64,000 bases of DNA. Source: Streptomyces sp. RerS4. GTDB lineage: Bacteria > Actinomycetota > Actinomycetes > Streptomycetales > Streptomycetaceae. Location: assembly GCF_023515955.1 (NCBI RefSeq), contig NZ_CP097322.1, positions 2,871,001 through 2,935,000 on the forward strand. Reading direction: 5' to 3'. Each line of letters opens with the position of its first letter. The stretch's first letter is position 1. The position numbers and the translations under genes are program-made. The notes under the pieces are model-generated. The model did no database searches, was not told the origin of the DNA, and worked only from the letters and a program-made list of their open reading frames with translations. Below, one piece after another: positions 47,586 through 56,531 of the stretch.

Positions 47586-48344
47586 TCAGCGGATTTCGAG
47601 GATCTTCTCCCGCATCGCGTAGACCACGGCCTCCATCCTGGAGTGCAGCTGGAGCTTCTCCAGGATGTTGCGCACGTGGTTCTTCACCGTGTTCTCGGAG
47701 ATGAACAACTGCTTGGCGATGTCCCGGTTGTTCATGCCGGTGGCCACCAGTTTCAGCACCTCCAGCTCCCGATCGGTCAGCCGGGGCGCCGGCACGAGCC
47801 GCCGCTCGTCGGTGCGCTGGATCATCGACTTGAACTCGGTCAGCAGCTTCGAGGCCATCGACGGACTGATCTGCGACTGTCCGTCCGCGACGGCGCGGAT
47901 CGCGGTGGCGACCTCGTCCGTCGAGATCTCCTTCAACAGGTAGCCCGTCGCGCCCGCCTTGATCGCGTCGTAGAGGTCCGCCTCCTCGTCGCTGATCGTC
48001 AGCATGATGATCTTCGCGGAGGGGGCCACCTCCTTGATCGAGGTGCAGGCCTCGATGCCACCGCGCCGCGGCATCCGCACGTCCATGAGCACGATGTCCG
48101 GAAGCAGGTCGGCGGCCTTGTCCACCGCCTCGGCCCCGTCCCCGGCCTCACCGACGACCTGGATGTCCTCCTCCTGCGCGAGGACGATCTCCAGGCCCCG
48201 CCGGAAGAGGGCGTGGTCGTCGACGACGAGTACCCGGATGGGTTCCCCCGCCGGCTCGCCCCCGCCCTCGCCGGCCCCGGCCGTGTCCACCCCACGACAG
48301 CCCGCGCCGTCGTCACCGCGCACCGGCCCGAAGCTGTCCGCCAT
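47586..48344 (-). CDS. Orphan NarL/FixJ-family response regulator
   Basis: 252 residues. An N-terminal 35-residue Gly/Asp-rich extension precedes the receiver domain ([20 protein letters not shown]; phospho-acceptor Asp88 in [10 protein letters not shown]; Lys in LLKEIS). LuxR-type helix-turn-helix [40 protein letters not shown] is C-terminal. No sensor kinase is adjacent. ATG 48344 follows GGAGG by four bases; ATG 48347 is too close. A 17-bp tandem repeat lies ~160-195 bases upstream. Convergent with the glycosylase gene, seven bases apart. Confidence 0.92.
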   Translation of the reverse strand: MADSFGPVRGDDGAGCRGVDTAGAGEGGGEPAGEPIRVLVVDDHALFRRGLEIVLAQEEDIQVVGEAGDGAEAVDKAADLLPDIVLMDVRMPRRGGIEACTSIKEVAPSAKIIMLTISDEEADLYDAIKAGATGYLLKEISTDEVATAIRAVADGQSQISPSMASKLLTEFKSMIQRTDERRLVPAPRLTDRELEVLKLVATGMNNRDIAKQLFISENTVKNHVRNILEKLQLHSRMEAVVYAMREKILEIR

Positions 48345-48505
48345 CATTCCTCCCCCTGCGTGTGCCGAGCTGCCCGGCCAATCCGGCGGATTCGTCCGCC
48401 GATTGACTGCCCGCCATGATTCCATGCCCACACCACCGCACGGGGTCCACCGGAACCGGTCTGGCTCATACGGGTCAGTACGCGCCGGTAAGGGGTGACA
48501 ACCGG

Positions 48506-48539
48506 CCACCGCTTCTCGGACACCACCGCTTCTCAGACA
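48506..48539 (-). repeat. Two 17-bp tandem repeats upstream of the orphan response regulator
   Basis: On the minus strand TGTCTGAGAAGCGGTGG and TGTCCGAGAAGCGGTGG abut each other (16 of 17 bases identical). They sit between the hpf terminator and the regulator's promoter region, so they are candidate binding sites for a dimeric or tandem-binding protein, possibly the regulator itself. Confidence 0.55.
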
Positions 48540-48541
48540 AG

Positions 48542-48589
48542 TGCCCCTGTGGACCCCCGAACTGTTCCTCGGGGTGTTCCACAGGGGCA
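48542..48589 (-). terminator. Terminator of hpf
   Basis: TGCCCCTGTGGA (48542-48553) pairs with TCCACAGGGGCA (48578-48589), and the interior CCCCGA/TCGGGG extends the stem. It begins 12 bases after the hpf stop on the minus strand. Confidence 0.85.
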
Positions 48590-48600
48590 ACGGTGAATGA

Positions 48601-49296
48601 TCAGCCGCCGAGCGCGCCGCCCGCGCCCGCCGCGGACTCGTCCGAGCTGGAAGCACCGTCGGAGTTCAGGTGGACGACGCCGTAGTCATAAGCGTGACGG
48701 CGGTAGACGACACTGGGCATCTTGGTTTCGGAGTCCACGAACAGATAGAAGTCGTGCCCGACCAGCTCCATTTCGTAGAGCGCCTGGTCGAGGGACATGG
48801 GGCCCGCCGAGTGGGTCTTCTCGCGAACGATGAGCGGGCCTTCGCCCTGGATTTCGAGGGATCCGATACGCGTCGTCGGGATCCCCTCCGCCTGCTCCTC
48901 GCCGACCGGCTCGCCGTTGGCGTTCAGCTGGGCGACGCCGGGCACCACGTCGGCGACCTCGGCCGCCGACAGCCGGCCGCTGCCGCGGCGGGTGAAACGC
49001 TTGTCGTGCTGCTTGCGCAGCCGGGCCTCCAGCTTGTCCTGAGCGAGGTCGAGCGCCGCGTACGGGTCGGCGGCGGCGGCCTCGGCACGGATCACCGGAC
49101 CCCGCGAACGCAGGGTGATCTCCACGCGGTCGGAACGGTCGGCCTGGCGCGGGTTGTGCTCCTTGGACACCTCGACGTCCAAGCTGATCACCTTGGCGTC
49201 GAGCTTCTGGATCCGCTCCGGATTCAGCTTCTCGGCCACGTGCTTGCGGAACCGCTCGGGCACCTCGGTCTTGCGGCCCTTGACGACGATGTCCAC
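48601..49296 (-). CDS. hpf: Ribosome hibernation promoting factor, long form
   Basis: 231 residues. The N-terminal S30AE domain ([56 protein letters not shown]) is followed by a linker and the C-terminal dimerisation domain ([41 protein letters not shown]), so this is the long HPF that pairs 70S ribosomes into 100S dimers. It starts at GTG with GGAG six bases upstream. The ~350-base leader contains an inverted repeat and a possible upstream ORF, suggesting post-initiation control. Confidence 0.95.
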   Translation of the reverse strand: MDIVVKGRKTEVPERFRKHVAEKLNPERIQKLDAKVISLDVEVSKEHNPRQADRSDRVEITLRSRGPVIRAEAAAADPYAALDLAQDKLEARLRKQHDKRFTRRGSGRLSAAEVADVVPGVAQLNANGEPVGEEQAEGIPTTRIGSLEIQGEGPLIVREKTHSAGPMSLDQALYEMELVGHDFYLFVDSETKMPSVVYRRHAYDYGVVHLNSDGASSSDESAAGAGGALGG

Positions 49297-49648
49297 GCAG
49301 AACTCCGTTCCCGGAGACCTTCACCTCCAGCGGCGAAGCGTCTCCCTTTCGCACCAGGCTCCGGTGAACACCGGAGCCTCGGACTTGGCGACTTTCACCT
49401 CCTCCTCCCCCATCGGCAAGATCTACACCCCACCGACTTCGGAGTAGAGAGACACCCTCTGACACGAAGATTCCATTGACGGGCGGACCGGTGCACCGAT
49501 AGCCGGGGCCCAAGGATCGCCAGTTCCTCACAACCGAACATATCCCTCAAAGCCGGTTGTCGGCACCCGCTACCGGAACAAACCTCCGATCAGGTGGCTC
49601 GTCCCTCTTACTACCTGCAACGATGCGCATTCCCCTGGGGTTCCAAAT
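49297..49648. other. hpf leader region with inverted repeat and possible upstream ORF
   Basis: No established gene. AGGCTCCGGTG-AA-CACCGGAGCCT (49356-49379) is a perfect 11-bp inverted repeat inside the presumed hpf 5' leader. A 30-codon frame on the minus strand (ATG 49413 to TGA 49321; internal GTG 49398 next to a GGAGGAGG run) spans this repeat. The comF-proximal part is AT-richer (GCAAAAATCTTGCG near 49650) and may hold the hpf promoter. Confidence 0.45.
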
Positions 49649-50428
49649 CTATTCGCAAGATTTTTGCTCTGTACGAGTTGTCGGCCGGATCCGGTCGAAC
49701 GATGCTCCCGGCGCCGCCACCACGGCCGCCGCCTCCGCCCCCAGACCCCGCGCCCCCACCCCCGCCGCGCGCAGCGCCCGCGACGCCTCCGCGAGCGTGG
49801 CCCCGGTGGTGATCAGGTCGTCCACCAGCAGGATCCGTGCCCCGGCCGTCAGCCGCACCCCACCGGGGCGCACCGCCAGGGCCCCGGCCAGGTTCTCCCA
49901 CCGCCGGGCCGCTCCCAGCCCCGCCTGGTCCTCCACCGGCCGTCGCAGCCGCAGTACGGGGGCCACCCGCGCGGGCACCCCGGCCGCGCGCAGCCGCGCC
50001 GAGGCGGCCAGGGCGATCCTGCGCGCCGGATCGTGCCCGCGCGCCCGTACCGTCCGCCGCGCGGAGGGCACCGGAACGAGCGCCAGCTCCCGCCGGACCC
50101 TGCCTGCGCGCCCTCCCGGCCGCCCGCAGCACCGCCGCCGCGAGCGCGCCCCGAGCGGACCCGCCAGCGGCAGCGCCCCGCGTTCCTTGTGGGCCAGCAC
50201 GACGGCCCGTACGGCCCCTTCGTAGGCCGCCCCCGCGTACACCACGGGCAGCCCCACCGGCCCCGACCCCCTCTCGGCCCAACACACCGGCCCCGCCCCG
50301 GCGCCGTCCAGGGCGGCCCCGCACGCCCCGCACAGCGGCCAGGCCATCGCCGCCCCGCAGCCCGCGCAGCCGCCGGGCAGCACCAGCCGGCTCACCTCGC
50401 GCCACCAGCCCCGTACGCACCCCCGCAT
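49649..50428 (-). CDS. ComF-family phosphoribosyltransferase-like protein
   Basis: 259 residues. The N-terminus has a four-cysteine zinc-finger pattern (GGCAGCGAAMAWPLCGACG), followed by the double-zinc-ribbon/PRTase layout of ComF (VYAGAAYEGAVRAVVLAHKERG, LALVPVPSARRTVRARGHDPA, and the PRPP loop ILLVDDLITTGATLAEASRAL). ComF supports DNA uptake in competent bacteria; its role in Streptomyces is unknown. ATG 50428 is one base after GGAGG, so a downstream start may be used. It follows lpqB by 80 bases and could be the last gene of the mtrA-mtrB-lpqB transcript. Confidence 0.88.
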   Translation of the reverse strand: MRGCVRGWWREVSRLVLPGGCAGCGAAMAWPLCGACGAALDGAGAGPVCWAERGSGPVGLPVVYAGAAYEGAVRAVVLAHKERGALPLAGPLGARSRRRCCGRPGGRAGRVRRELALVPVPSARRTVRARGHDPARRIALAASARLRAAGVPARVAPVLRLRRPVEDQAGLGAARRWENLAGALAVRPGGVRLTAGARILLVDDLITTGATLAEASRALRAAGVGARGLGAEAAAVVAAPGASFDRIRPTTRTEQKSCE

Positions 50429-50508
50429 CCCTCCACGGTGCCGGGCGGCCACCGCATCCGCCACCCCTGTGGAAAACCCGGGGCCGCCGGACCTCGTACG
50501 CCTCGGCC

Positions 50509-52395
50509 TCAGCCCGGGTACACCGGCGCCCGGCCGCCCGCCGCCACCGTGCGCCACTGCGCCCCCGGCGGCAGCCACACGATGCCGTCCTCGCCGGAGT
50601 CCGCCACCACCGGCTTGGCCTCGTCCTCCGAGGCGGCGATCGCGCGCAGCCCCGTCGCCCCCGGCAGGCTCGCCGCGACCATCGACCCGTCGGCCAGCAT
50701 GTAGCGGGCCTGGTCGACGCCGCCGCTCTCGCGGCCCACCACCAGCAGCCGTCCGCGCGGCGCCCAGCTCATCGCCGTCACCTCCGCCATCTGCGGGGCC
50801 GCCGGCCGCAGCTCGCGCACCGACACCGGCGAGGTGTCCGCCGCGCCCTCGGGGCGTTCGACGCGCCCGAGGTAGAGGTTCTTGCGGCCGCCGTCGCGCT
50901 CCACGAGCAGGGCGACGCGCACCCCGTCGGGGGAGGCCTTCAGGGCCGTGATGCGCGCCTTGTCCAGGCCGGACACCTCCACCTTCTGCGGGGTCCCGGT
51001 GCCGCCCGGCACCCGCCACAGGCCCTGGGTCTGCGGGTCGCCGTCGGCGATCCACAGGTCGCCGCGGGCGTCCCAGGTGGGCGCGGTCAGCTTGCCGGAC
51101 TTGCTGGACAGCAGCGGCTGCGGCATCGGTCCGGCGGTCGTCAGCGTCACCACGTACAGGCCGTGGCCGCCCTCGGAGACCACCGCCGCGCGCTTCTCGT
51201 CGTACGTGATGGCGGCCGAGCCCACCTTGAAGCCGGCGGCCGTGGCCAGCGGGCCGGGCGCCGGCTCCGGCTTGTCCTGCTGCTGGTCGTCGGCGCCGAC
51301 GTTGAGGACCATCCGGACGAGCTTGAAGTCCTTGTCCACGTAGTACTGGTGATCCGGCGACGGCGGCCGGCCGGCGATGACCGCCGCGGCCGAGCCGGTC
51401 ACCCAGCACAGCGAGGACGTGCCGTCGGGGCGCAGCAGTTCGACGCGGTCCAGTCGGGAGGCCGTCAGGTCCCGCACGGTGTACATGAGTTGCGTGGCCA
51501 TCTTCTGGCACTGCGGCTGCCCGACGGCGCTGCCCTTCTCGTTGAGCGGGACGCGCAGCGTGTTCTGGCCGTCGTAGGACAGGGACTTGGTGCCCTCGCG
51601 CAGTTCGCTGCCGGTCGGGAAGGCGGTGGAGACGACGGGGCCGAGCCACTTGGAGGGACCGGCGAGCAACGACTGCACGGTCTGCGTGGTCGGGTCCATC
51701 CGCGAGTCGGGGTCGCTGCGTTGACGCACGTACACCGGGTCGGCGACGAGCGTGGAGCCGGCGAAGTAGTACTTGTTCACCGGCTTGTAGATGCGCTGGA
51801 AGTCGGATTCGCTGAGGACGAGGCTGCTGGGCGGGGTCGCGATGCGCCACTGCTTGTTGACCTGGACGAGCTGGAGGAACTCCTCGTAGCGGCCGCCGCC
51901 GGTCTCCGGCTGGTAGGCGCTGCGCTCGTCGACGGTGGCGAGCTTCTTGCCGTAGACCTTCCAGCGCGGCCCGTCGGGGTCCTTCTCCCCTTGGACGGGG
52001 ACCCGGTCGAGGCCGGCGGAGAGCACGGTGACGGCCGAGCCGGGCCTCCAGTTCTTGGCGGCCTCCTCGGTGAGGTACTTGCGGGCCGTCGCGAGCTGCG
52101 GGTCGTCGCTGGTCATGGCCTCCAGGAAGCCGTCGACGATGTCGGCGGGGCCGGCCTTGTCGGCGGGCGGCACCCCGAAGACCCGTACCTGGGAGTCCAC
52201 GCCCTGCGAGGCCTCGACCCTACGGATCTCCCCCCGGTCGGGCATGGAGGCGCAGCCCGCGAGCAGCAGGCAGCCGACCACGCCGGCCGACAGCGCCCAC
52301 GTCCCGGCGAACCGCCCACCCCGGCGACCACGGCCACGGCCGTGACCACGGCCACCGCCGCGACCGTTCCGTACGCCGCGCTCAGCGTCCTCCAC
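50509..52395 (-). CDS. lpqB: Lipoprotein LpqB, MtrAB-associated
   Basis: 628 residues. After an Arg/Gly-rich stretch a signal peptide ends at lipobox LLLAGC (Cys near 47). The GerMN-like domain (YYFAGSTLVADPVYVRQ, AFPTGSELREGTKSLSYDGQNTLRVPLNEKG) and a C-terminal beta-propeller (ITYDEKRAAVVSEGGHGLYVV, TAPTWDARGDLWIAD) follow. LpqB interacts with the sensor MtrB in mycobacteria and tunes MtrA signalling. It overlaps the end of mtrB. I prefer GTG 52395 because GGAGG is nine bases upstream; ATG 52404 abuts the same site too closely. Confidence 0.93.
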   Translation of the reverse strand: MEDAERGVRNGRGGGRGHGRGRGRRGGRFAGTWALSAGVVGCLLLAGCASMPDRGEIRRVEASQGVDSQVRVFGVPPADKAGPADIVDGFLEAMTSDDPQLATARKYLTEEAAKNWRPGSAVTVLSAGLDRVPVQGEKDPDGPRWKVYGKKLATVDERSAYQPETGGGRYEEFLQLVQVNKQWRIATPPSSLVLSESDFQRIYKPVNKYYFAGSTLVADPVYVRQRSDPDSRMDPTTQTVQSLLAGPSKWLGPVVSTAFPTGSELREGTKSLSYDGQNTLRVPLNEKGSAVGQPQCQKMATQLMYTVRDLTASRLDRVELLRPDGTSSLCWVTGSAAAVIAGRPPSPDHQYYVDKDFKLVRMVLNVGADDQQQDKPEPAPGPLATAAGFKVGSAAITYDEKRAAVVSEGGHGLYVVTLTTAGPMPQPLLSSKSGKLTAPTWDARGDLWIADGDPQTQGLWRVPGGTGTPQKVEVSGLDKARITALKASPDGVRVALLVERDGGRKNLYLGRVERPEGAADTSPVSVRELRPAAPQMAEVTAMSWAPRGRLLVVGRESGGVDQARYMLADGSMVAASLPGATGLRAIAASEDEAKPVVADSGEDGIVWLPPGAQWRTVAAGGRAPVYPG

Positions 52396-54391
52396 CGGAT
52401 CCATCCTCCTGTGCTGCTCCCTGATCGGTCGGCCGGGCCACGACCCGCGCGCCATTGCCGGGCAGCGCCGTGGGATCGGCGGGTACCGGCATCGCGGTGG
52501 TGACGGCGGGCCTCGGCGGTATCGGCGAACGGTCGGCCCGCTCGGCCCGCCCCCCGTGCGCTCCGCCCGGCCCGGCGGAGCCACCTTGGCGGGCGGCGGC
52601 CTCGGCGGCGGCCCGCGCCCGGTTGCCGCGCGAGTCCTCGGGCTCCAACGGGATCGGCGATCCGCGCAGCGGCTCGTCGGCGGTACGGGGCAGCGTCAGG
52701 CGGAACTGCGAGCCGCCGCCGGGCTCGCCCCAGGCCTGGAGCCAGCCGCCGTGCAGCCGGGCGTCCTCGACGGCGATGGACAGGCCGAGGCCCGTACCGC
52801 CGGTGGTCCGGGCGCGCGCCGGGTCGGCCCGCCAGAAGCGGTTGAAGACGCGGGTGGCCTCGCCGGGCTTCAGGCCCACGCCGTAGTCGCGTACGGCCAC
52901 GGCCACCGCCCCGCCCGCCGACGCGAGCCGCACCACCACGTCGCGGCCCTCGCCGTGCTCCACGGCGTTGACGACGAGGTTGCGCAGCACCCGCTCGACG
53001 CGCCGCGAGTCGGCCTCGGCGATGACGGGCTGGGAGTCGCCGAGGACCCGGATACGGGTCCCCTTGTGCTCGGCGAGCGGTTCGGCCCCGTCGATGACGC
53101 GGCGCACGACGTCCCGCAGGTCGATGGGCTCCGCCTCCAGGGCGGCCGCGCCCGCGTCGAAGCGGCTGATCTCCAGCAGGTCGGCGAGCAGCGACTCGAA
53201 CCGGTCGAGCTGCCCGGCGAGCAGTTCGGCGGAGCGCGCCGTGATCGGGTCGAAGTCGACCCGCGCGTCGTGGATGACGTCGGCGGCCATCCGTACCGTC
53301 GTCAGCGGGGTCCGCAGCTCGTGCGAGACGTCCGAGACGAACCGGCGCTGCATCCGCGAGAGCTCCTCCAGCTGCTGGATCTTGTTCTGGAGGTTCTGGG
53401 CCATCTTGTTGAAGGCCTCGCCCAGGCGCGCGATGTCGTCCTCGCCGGTGACCTTCATCCGCTCCTGCAGCCGCCCGGCCGAGAGCCGCTCGGCGATCCC
53501 GGCGGCCATCCGTACGGGGGTCACGACCTGGCGTACGACGAGCCAGGCGATGGCGCTGAGCAGCACCACGACGAACAGCCCGGCAGTCGCGAGGGTGCTC
53601 TTGACGAGGTTGAGGGACTCCTCCTCCTGCGTCAGCGGGAAGAGGTAGTACAGGTCGTACGGGTCGCCGTTGATGTCCGTGAGCCGCTTGCCCACGACGA
53701 GCGCGGGCTCGGGCGCCTTCTCCCCGGCGCCGGCGGTGTAGCGGATCTCGGAGAACGTCTTGAACGTGCCGGTGGCGTGGTTGACGGCCCGGCGCAGCCC
53801 GGTGGGCACGCTCGCGGTGGGGTCGACGTTGCCGGAGGCGCGGGCTCCCTTGACGCCCTGGGCGGCGGGGCTCTGCGGGCCCGGCCGCTCCTCGCCGGTG
53901 CCGGCGCCGAGCGCCACGACCTCGAAGGCGGTCTGCCCGCCACTGGCGAGCTGCTTGACGAGCGAGTTCATCCACGTACTGGCGTCCCGGCCGACCTTGT
54001 TGTCGGTGGCGTCGGGCCCGTCCACCGCGGAGGGCGTGTTCGCCTTCTCCTGTGCGACCGCGAACCCTCCCGCGGCCTGGCTCTGCGCGGCCTCCTCCTT
54101 GGCGTCGAGGAGTCCCTTGCTGACCGACGCGACGACCACCCAGCCGAGCGCGAGGACCACGGCGAGCGACATCAGCAGCGTCGCCGCGACCACCCGGAGC
54201 TGGATGTTGCGCCGCCACAGCCGGACAGCCGGAAGCAGCGGCCGGCGTACGAGGCGTACGCACAGCCGCAGCACGGGATTGCCGCCCGCGCCGCCGCGCG
54301 GCGGCCGGGAGCCCCGCGGGGCTCCGCCGCCGGAGCCGTCCCGGGAACCGCCGGGCTGCACGTCAGCTGGGTCCGGCCTTGTAGCCGACAC
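52382..54391 (-). CDS. mtrB: Two-component sensor histidine kinase MtrB
   Basis: 669 residues. Two TM helices (VVAATLLMSLAVVLALGWVVV and ATAGLFVVVLLSAIAWLVV) frame a ~190-residue external domain. HAMP is followed by HisKA with the phospho-acceptor in FVSDVSHELRTPLTTVRMAADVI (near 349) and the ATPase boxes NAVEHGEG, DYGVGL and GTGLGLSIAVEDARLHGG (near 534). A disordered Arg/Pro tail ends the protein. It phosphorylates MtrA. The start overlaps mtrA by 29 bases if GTG 54391 is used; GTG 54361, just after the mtrA stop, is the alternative. Confidence 0.96.
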   Translation of the reverse strand: MSATRPDPADVQPGGSRDGSGGGAPRGSRPPRGGAGGNPVLRLCVRLVRRPLLPAVRLWRRNIQLRVVAATLLMSLAVVLALGWVVVASVSKGLLDAKEEAAQSQAAGGFAVAQEKANTPSAVDGPDATDNKVGRDASTWMNSLVKQLASGGQTAFEVVALGAGTGEERPGPQSPAAQGVKGARASGNVDPTASVPTGLRRAVNHATGTFKTFSEIRYTAGAGEKAPEPALVVGKRLTDINGDPYDLYYLFPLTQEEESLNLVKSTLATAGLFVVVLLSAIAWLVVRQVVTPVRMAAGIAERLSAGRLQERMKVTGEDDIARLGEAFNKMAQNLQNKIQQLEELSRMQRRFVSDVSHELRTPLTTVRMAADVIHDARVDFDPITARSAELLAGQLDRFESLLADLLEISRFDAGAAALEAEPIDLRDVVRRVIDGAEPLAEHKGTRIRVLGDSQPVIAEADSRRVERVLRNLVVNAVEHGEGRDVVVRLASAGGAVAVAVRDYGVGLKPGEATRVFNRFWRADPARARTTGGTGLGLSIAVEDARLHGGWLQAWGEPGGGSQFRLTLPRTADEPLRGSPIPLEPEDSRGNRARAAAEAAARQGGSAGPGGAHGGRAERADRSPIPPRPAVTTAMPVPADPTALPGNGARVVARPTDQGAAQEDGSGGGR

Positions 54392-55052
54392 CGCGCACCG
54401 TCACGACGATCTCGGGGCGCTCCGGGTCCTTCTCGACCTTGGAGCGCAGCCGCTGCACATGCACGTTGACCAGGCGGGTGTCCGCCGCGTGCCGGTAGCC
54501 CCAGACCTGCTCCAGCAGCACCTCGCGGGTGAACACCTGCCAGGGCTTGCGGGCCAGCGCGACCAGCAGGTCGAACTCCAGCGGGGTCAGGGCGATGGAG
54601 GCGCCGTCGCGCTTGACCGAGTGCCCGGCGACGTCGATGACCAGGTCACCGATGGCCAGCTGCTCGGGCGCGGGCTCCTCGGAGCGGCGCAGCCGCGCCC
54701 GGATGCGCGCGACCAGCTCCTTCGGCTTGAACGGCTTGACGATGTAGTCGTCGGCACCGGACTCCAGGCCCACCACCACGTCCACCGTGTCGCTCTTCGC
54801 CGTGAGCATGACGATCGGCACCCCGGATTCGGCACGGATCAGCCTGCACACCTCTATGCCGTCCCGTCCGGGCAGCATCAGATCCAGCAGGACCAGATCC
54901 GGCTTGGCCTCCCGGAAGGCAGCCAGTGCCTTGTCGCCGTCCGCTACGAACGACGGCTCAAAACCTTCTCCACGCAGCACAATGCCGAGCATCTCGGCCA
55001 GCGCGGTGTCGTCGTCGACGACAAGGACTCGTCCCTTCATGGTTGACATCAT
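54363..55052 (-). CDS. mtrA: Two-component response regulator MtrA
   Basis: 229 residues. OmpR-type receiver (GRVLVVDDDTALAEMLGIVL, phospho-acceptor Asp57 in DLVLLDLMLPGRDG, Lys in YIVKPFKPKEL) plus winged helix (LTPLEFDLLVALARKPWQVFTREVLLEQVWGY, VNVHVQRLRSKVE). MtrA is an essential or pleiotropic actinobacterial regulator of cell cycle, development and antibiotic genes. Three in-frame ATGs (55052, 55049, 55040) compete; the last starts directly at MKGRVL. A possible MtrA site lies 15 bases upstream. Confidence 0.97.
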   Translation of the reverse strand: MMSTMKGRVLVVDDDTALAEMLGIVLRGEGFEPSFVADGDKALAAFREAKPDLVLLDLMLPGRDGIEVCRLIRAESGVPIVMLTAKSDTVDVVVGLESGADDYIVKPFKPKELVARIRARLRRSEEPAPEQLAIGDLVIDVAGHSVKRDGASIALTPLEFDLLVALARKPWQVFTREVLLEQVWGYRHAADTRLVNVHVQRLRSKVEKDPERPEIVVTVRGVGYKAGPS

Positions 55053-55066
55053 CCCATTAGCTAATC

Positions 55067-55083
55067 GTTACCCGGCGGTGAGC
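55067..55083 (+). promoter_or_regulatory. Candidate MtrA autoregulatory site
   Basis: GTTACC-CGGCG-GTGAGC: two 6-base direct half-sites separated by five bases, matching the general GTNACC-N5-GTNACC-like arrangement described for MtrA, with the second half degenerate. It is in the divergent region 15-31 bases upstream of mtrA. Confidence 0.4.
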
Positions 55084-55303
55084 TGTCCCACAGCCAAAAG
55101 GGCTGGAAATCGCCCCTCGGACCTGCGTGGAGATCAGGACGACCAGTCTGCCCCGGATCGGCGCGACAATTGAAGGGAACGAGCGCCCCGAAGGCCCCGG
55201 CCCCGAAGATCCAGGGGAGCGCCGGTCCGTTCCGACTCCCCCCATGGCACGATGGCAGCCGACCAGCGCGCCCGCCACGGCGGGCGCACGCGAAGGAGCG
55301 ACG

Positions 55304-56524
55304 ATGAACGACTCTCCGGGTTGGGCCACGCCCGGATCCCCGTCCGACGGCCAGGGCTCCGACGACGGCCGGCCCCCCGCGCCGCCCGCCGGTGACGACA
55401 AGTGGTCGGCGTCGCAGCCGCCGCCCGGCCAGTGGTCGAGCCCGAGCCCCGGCCAGAGCCCCCCGCCGAGCCGCCAGACCCCCGGCTGGGGCTCGTACGA
55501 GCGACAGCCCGGCCAGCGGCCCACGGCCCCGTACGCGGGCCCCTACGGCCACCCCGGCGGCTGGGGCGGCCCCCCGCCCGCCGCCAAGCCCGGTGTCATC
55601 CCGCTGCGCCCCCTGGGCCTCGGCGAGATCCTCGACGGCGCCGTCTCCACCCTGCGCGGGCACTGGCGCTCCGTCCTGTCCATCACCCTGGTCGTCGCCG
55701 TCCTCTTCCAGCTCGCCATCCTCCTCGTCCAGCGCCTCACGCTGGACACCGTCGTCCTCGACCCGCAGACCGCGACCCCCTCCCAGGCCCTGGACCTCAT
55801 GGGCGACACCCTCGCCCTGTACGGCTTCCAGTACTACGCGGAGTTCACCGCGCTGGCCTTGGTCACCGCCCTGCTGGCGCCCGTCGTCAGCAACGCCGTC
55901 CTCGGCCGCGCCTCCACCCCCGCCGCCACCCTGCGCACCGTCCGCCCCCTCGCACCGCGCATGCTCGGCCTCACCGGCCTGCTGCTCGTGGGCGCCCTCG
56001 CCGCCGGCTTCCTGCCCGCCCTGCCCGGCATCCTCTCCGGCAACGTCCTGCTGACCGCGCTGAGCCTGCCCATCGGCCTGGTCCTGCTGGCCTGGTTCTA
56101 CGTGACCTTCTCGCTGGCCCCGCCCGCCCTGATGCTGGAACGCGGCTCGGCCATCGGCGCCATGAAGCGCTCCGCCCGACTCGTCAAGGGCTCCTGGTGG
56201 CGCGTCTGCGGCATCACCGTCCTGACCTGGCTGATCCGCAGCATCACCGCCGCCATCATCGCCATGCCCTTCGCCGCCGTCGCCGCCCTCGCGACCCCCG
56301 GCGGCCTCGGCGCCCTCCTCGACGGCAGCGCCGCCCGGAACTGGACCTTCCTGATCATCACCGCGATCGGCGGGATCATCGGCACCACCATCACCCTCCC
56401 GATGCAGACGGGCGTGACCACCCTCCTCTACGTCGACCAGCGCATCCGCCGCGAAGCCCTCGACCTGGAGCTCGCCCGCGCCGCCGGCCTCGACGGCCCC
56501 GGCGGCACGATCACCGGGGGCTGA
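55304..56524 (+). CDS. Multi-pass membrane protein, glycerophosphodiesterase-membrane-domain-like
   Basis: 406 residues. The first ~95 are Pro/Gly/Ser-rich and cytoplasmic. The conserved IPLRPLGLGEILDGAVSTLRGHWRSVLSITL opens a six-helix membrane domain (LALVTALLAPVVSNAVLG, LGLTGLLLVGALAAGFLPAL, SARLVKGSWWRVCGITVLTWLI). The pattern is that of membrane proteins related to the N-terminal membrane part of glycerophosphoryl diester phosphodiesterases; no catalytic domain is present. AAGGAG five bases before ATG 55304. First gene of the five-gene plus-strand operon divergent from mtrA. Confidence 0.7.
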   Translation: MNDSPGWATPGSPSDGQGSDDGRPPAPPAGDDKWSASQPPPGQWSSPSPGQSPPPSRQTPGWGSYERQPGQRPTAPYAGPYGHPGGWGGPPPAAKPGVIPLRPLGLGEILDGAVSTLRGHWRSVLSITLVVAVLFQLAILLVQRLTLDTVVLDPQTATPSQALDLMGDTLALYGFQYYAEFTALALVTALLAPVVSNAVLGRASTPAATLRTVRPLAPRMLGLTGLLLVGALAAGFLPALPGILSGNVLLTALSLPIGLVLLAWFYVTFSLAPPALMLERGSAIGAMKRSARLVKGSWWRVCGITVLTWLIRSITAAIIAMPFAAVAALATPGGLGALLDGSAARNWTFLIITAIGGIIGTTITLPMQTGVTTLLYVDQRIRREALDLELARAAGLDGPGGTITGG

Positions 56525-56531
56525 CACGCTG

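Noticed and set aside
49649..51850. 733-codon minus-strand frame joining comF to part of lpqB
   Set aside because: Only the last 259 codons are ComF-like; the upstream part is lpqB read out of frame.
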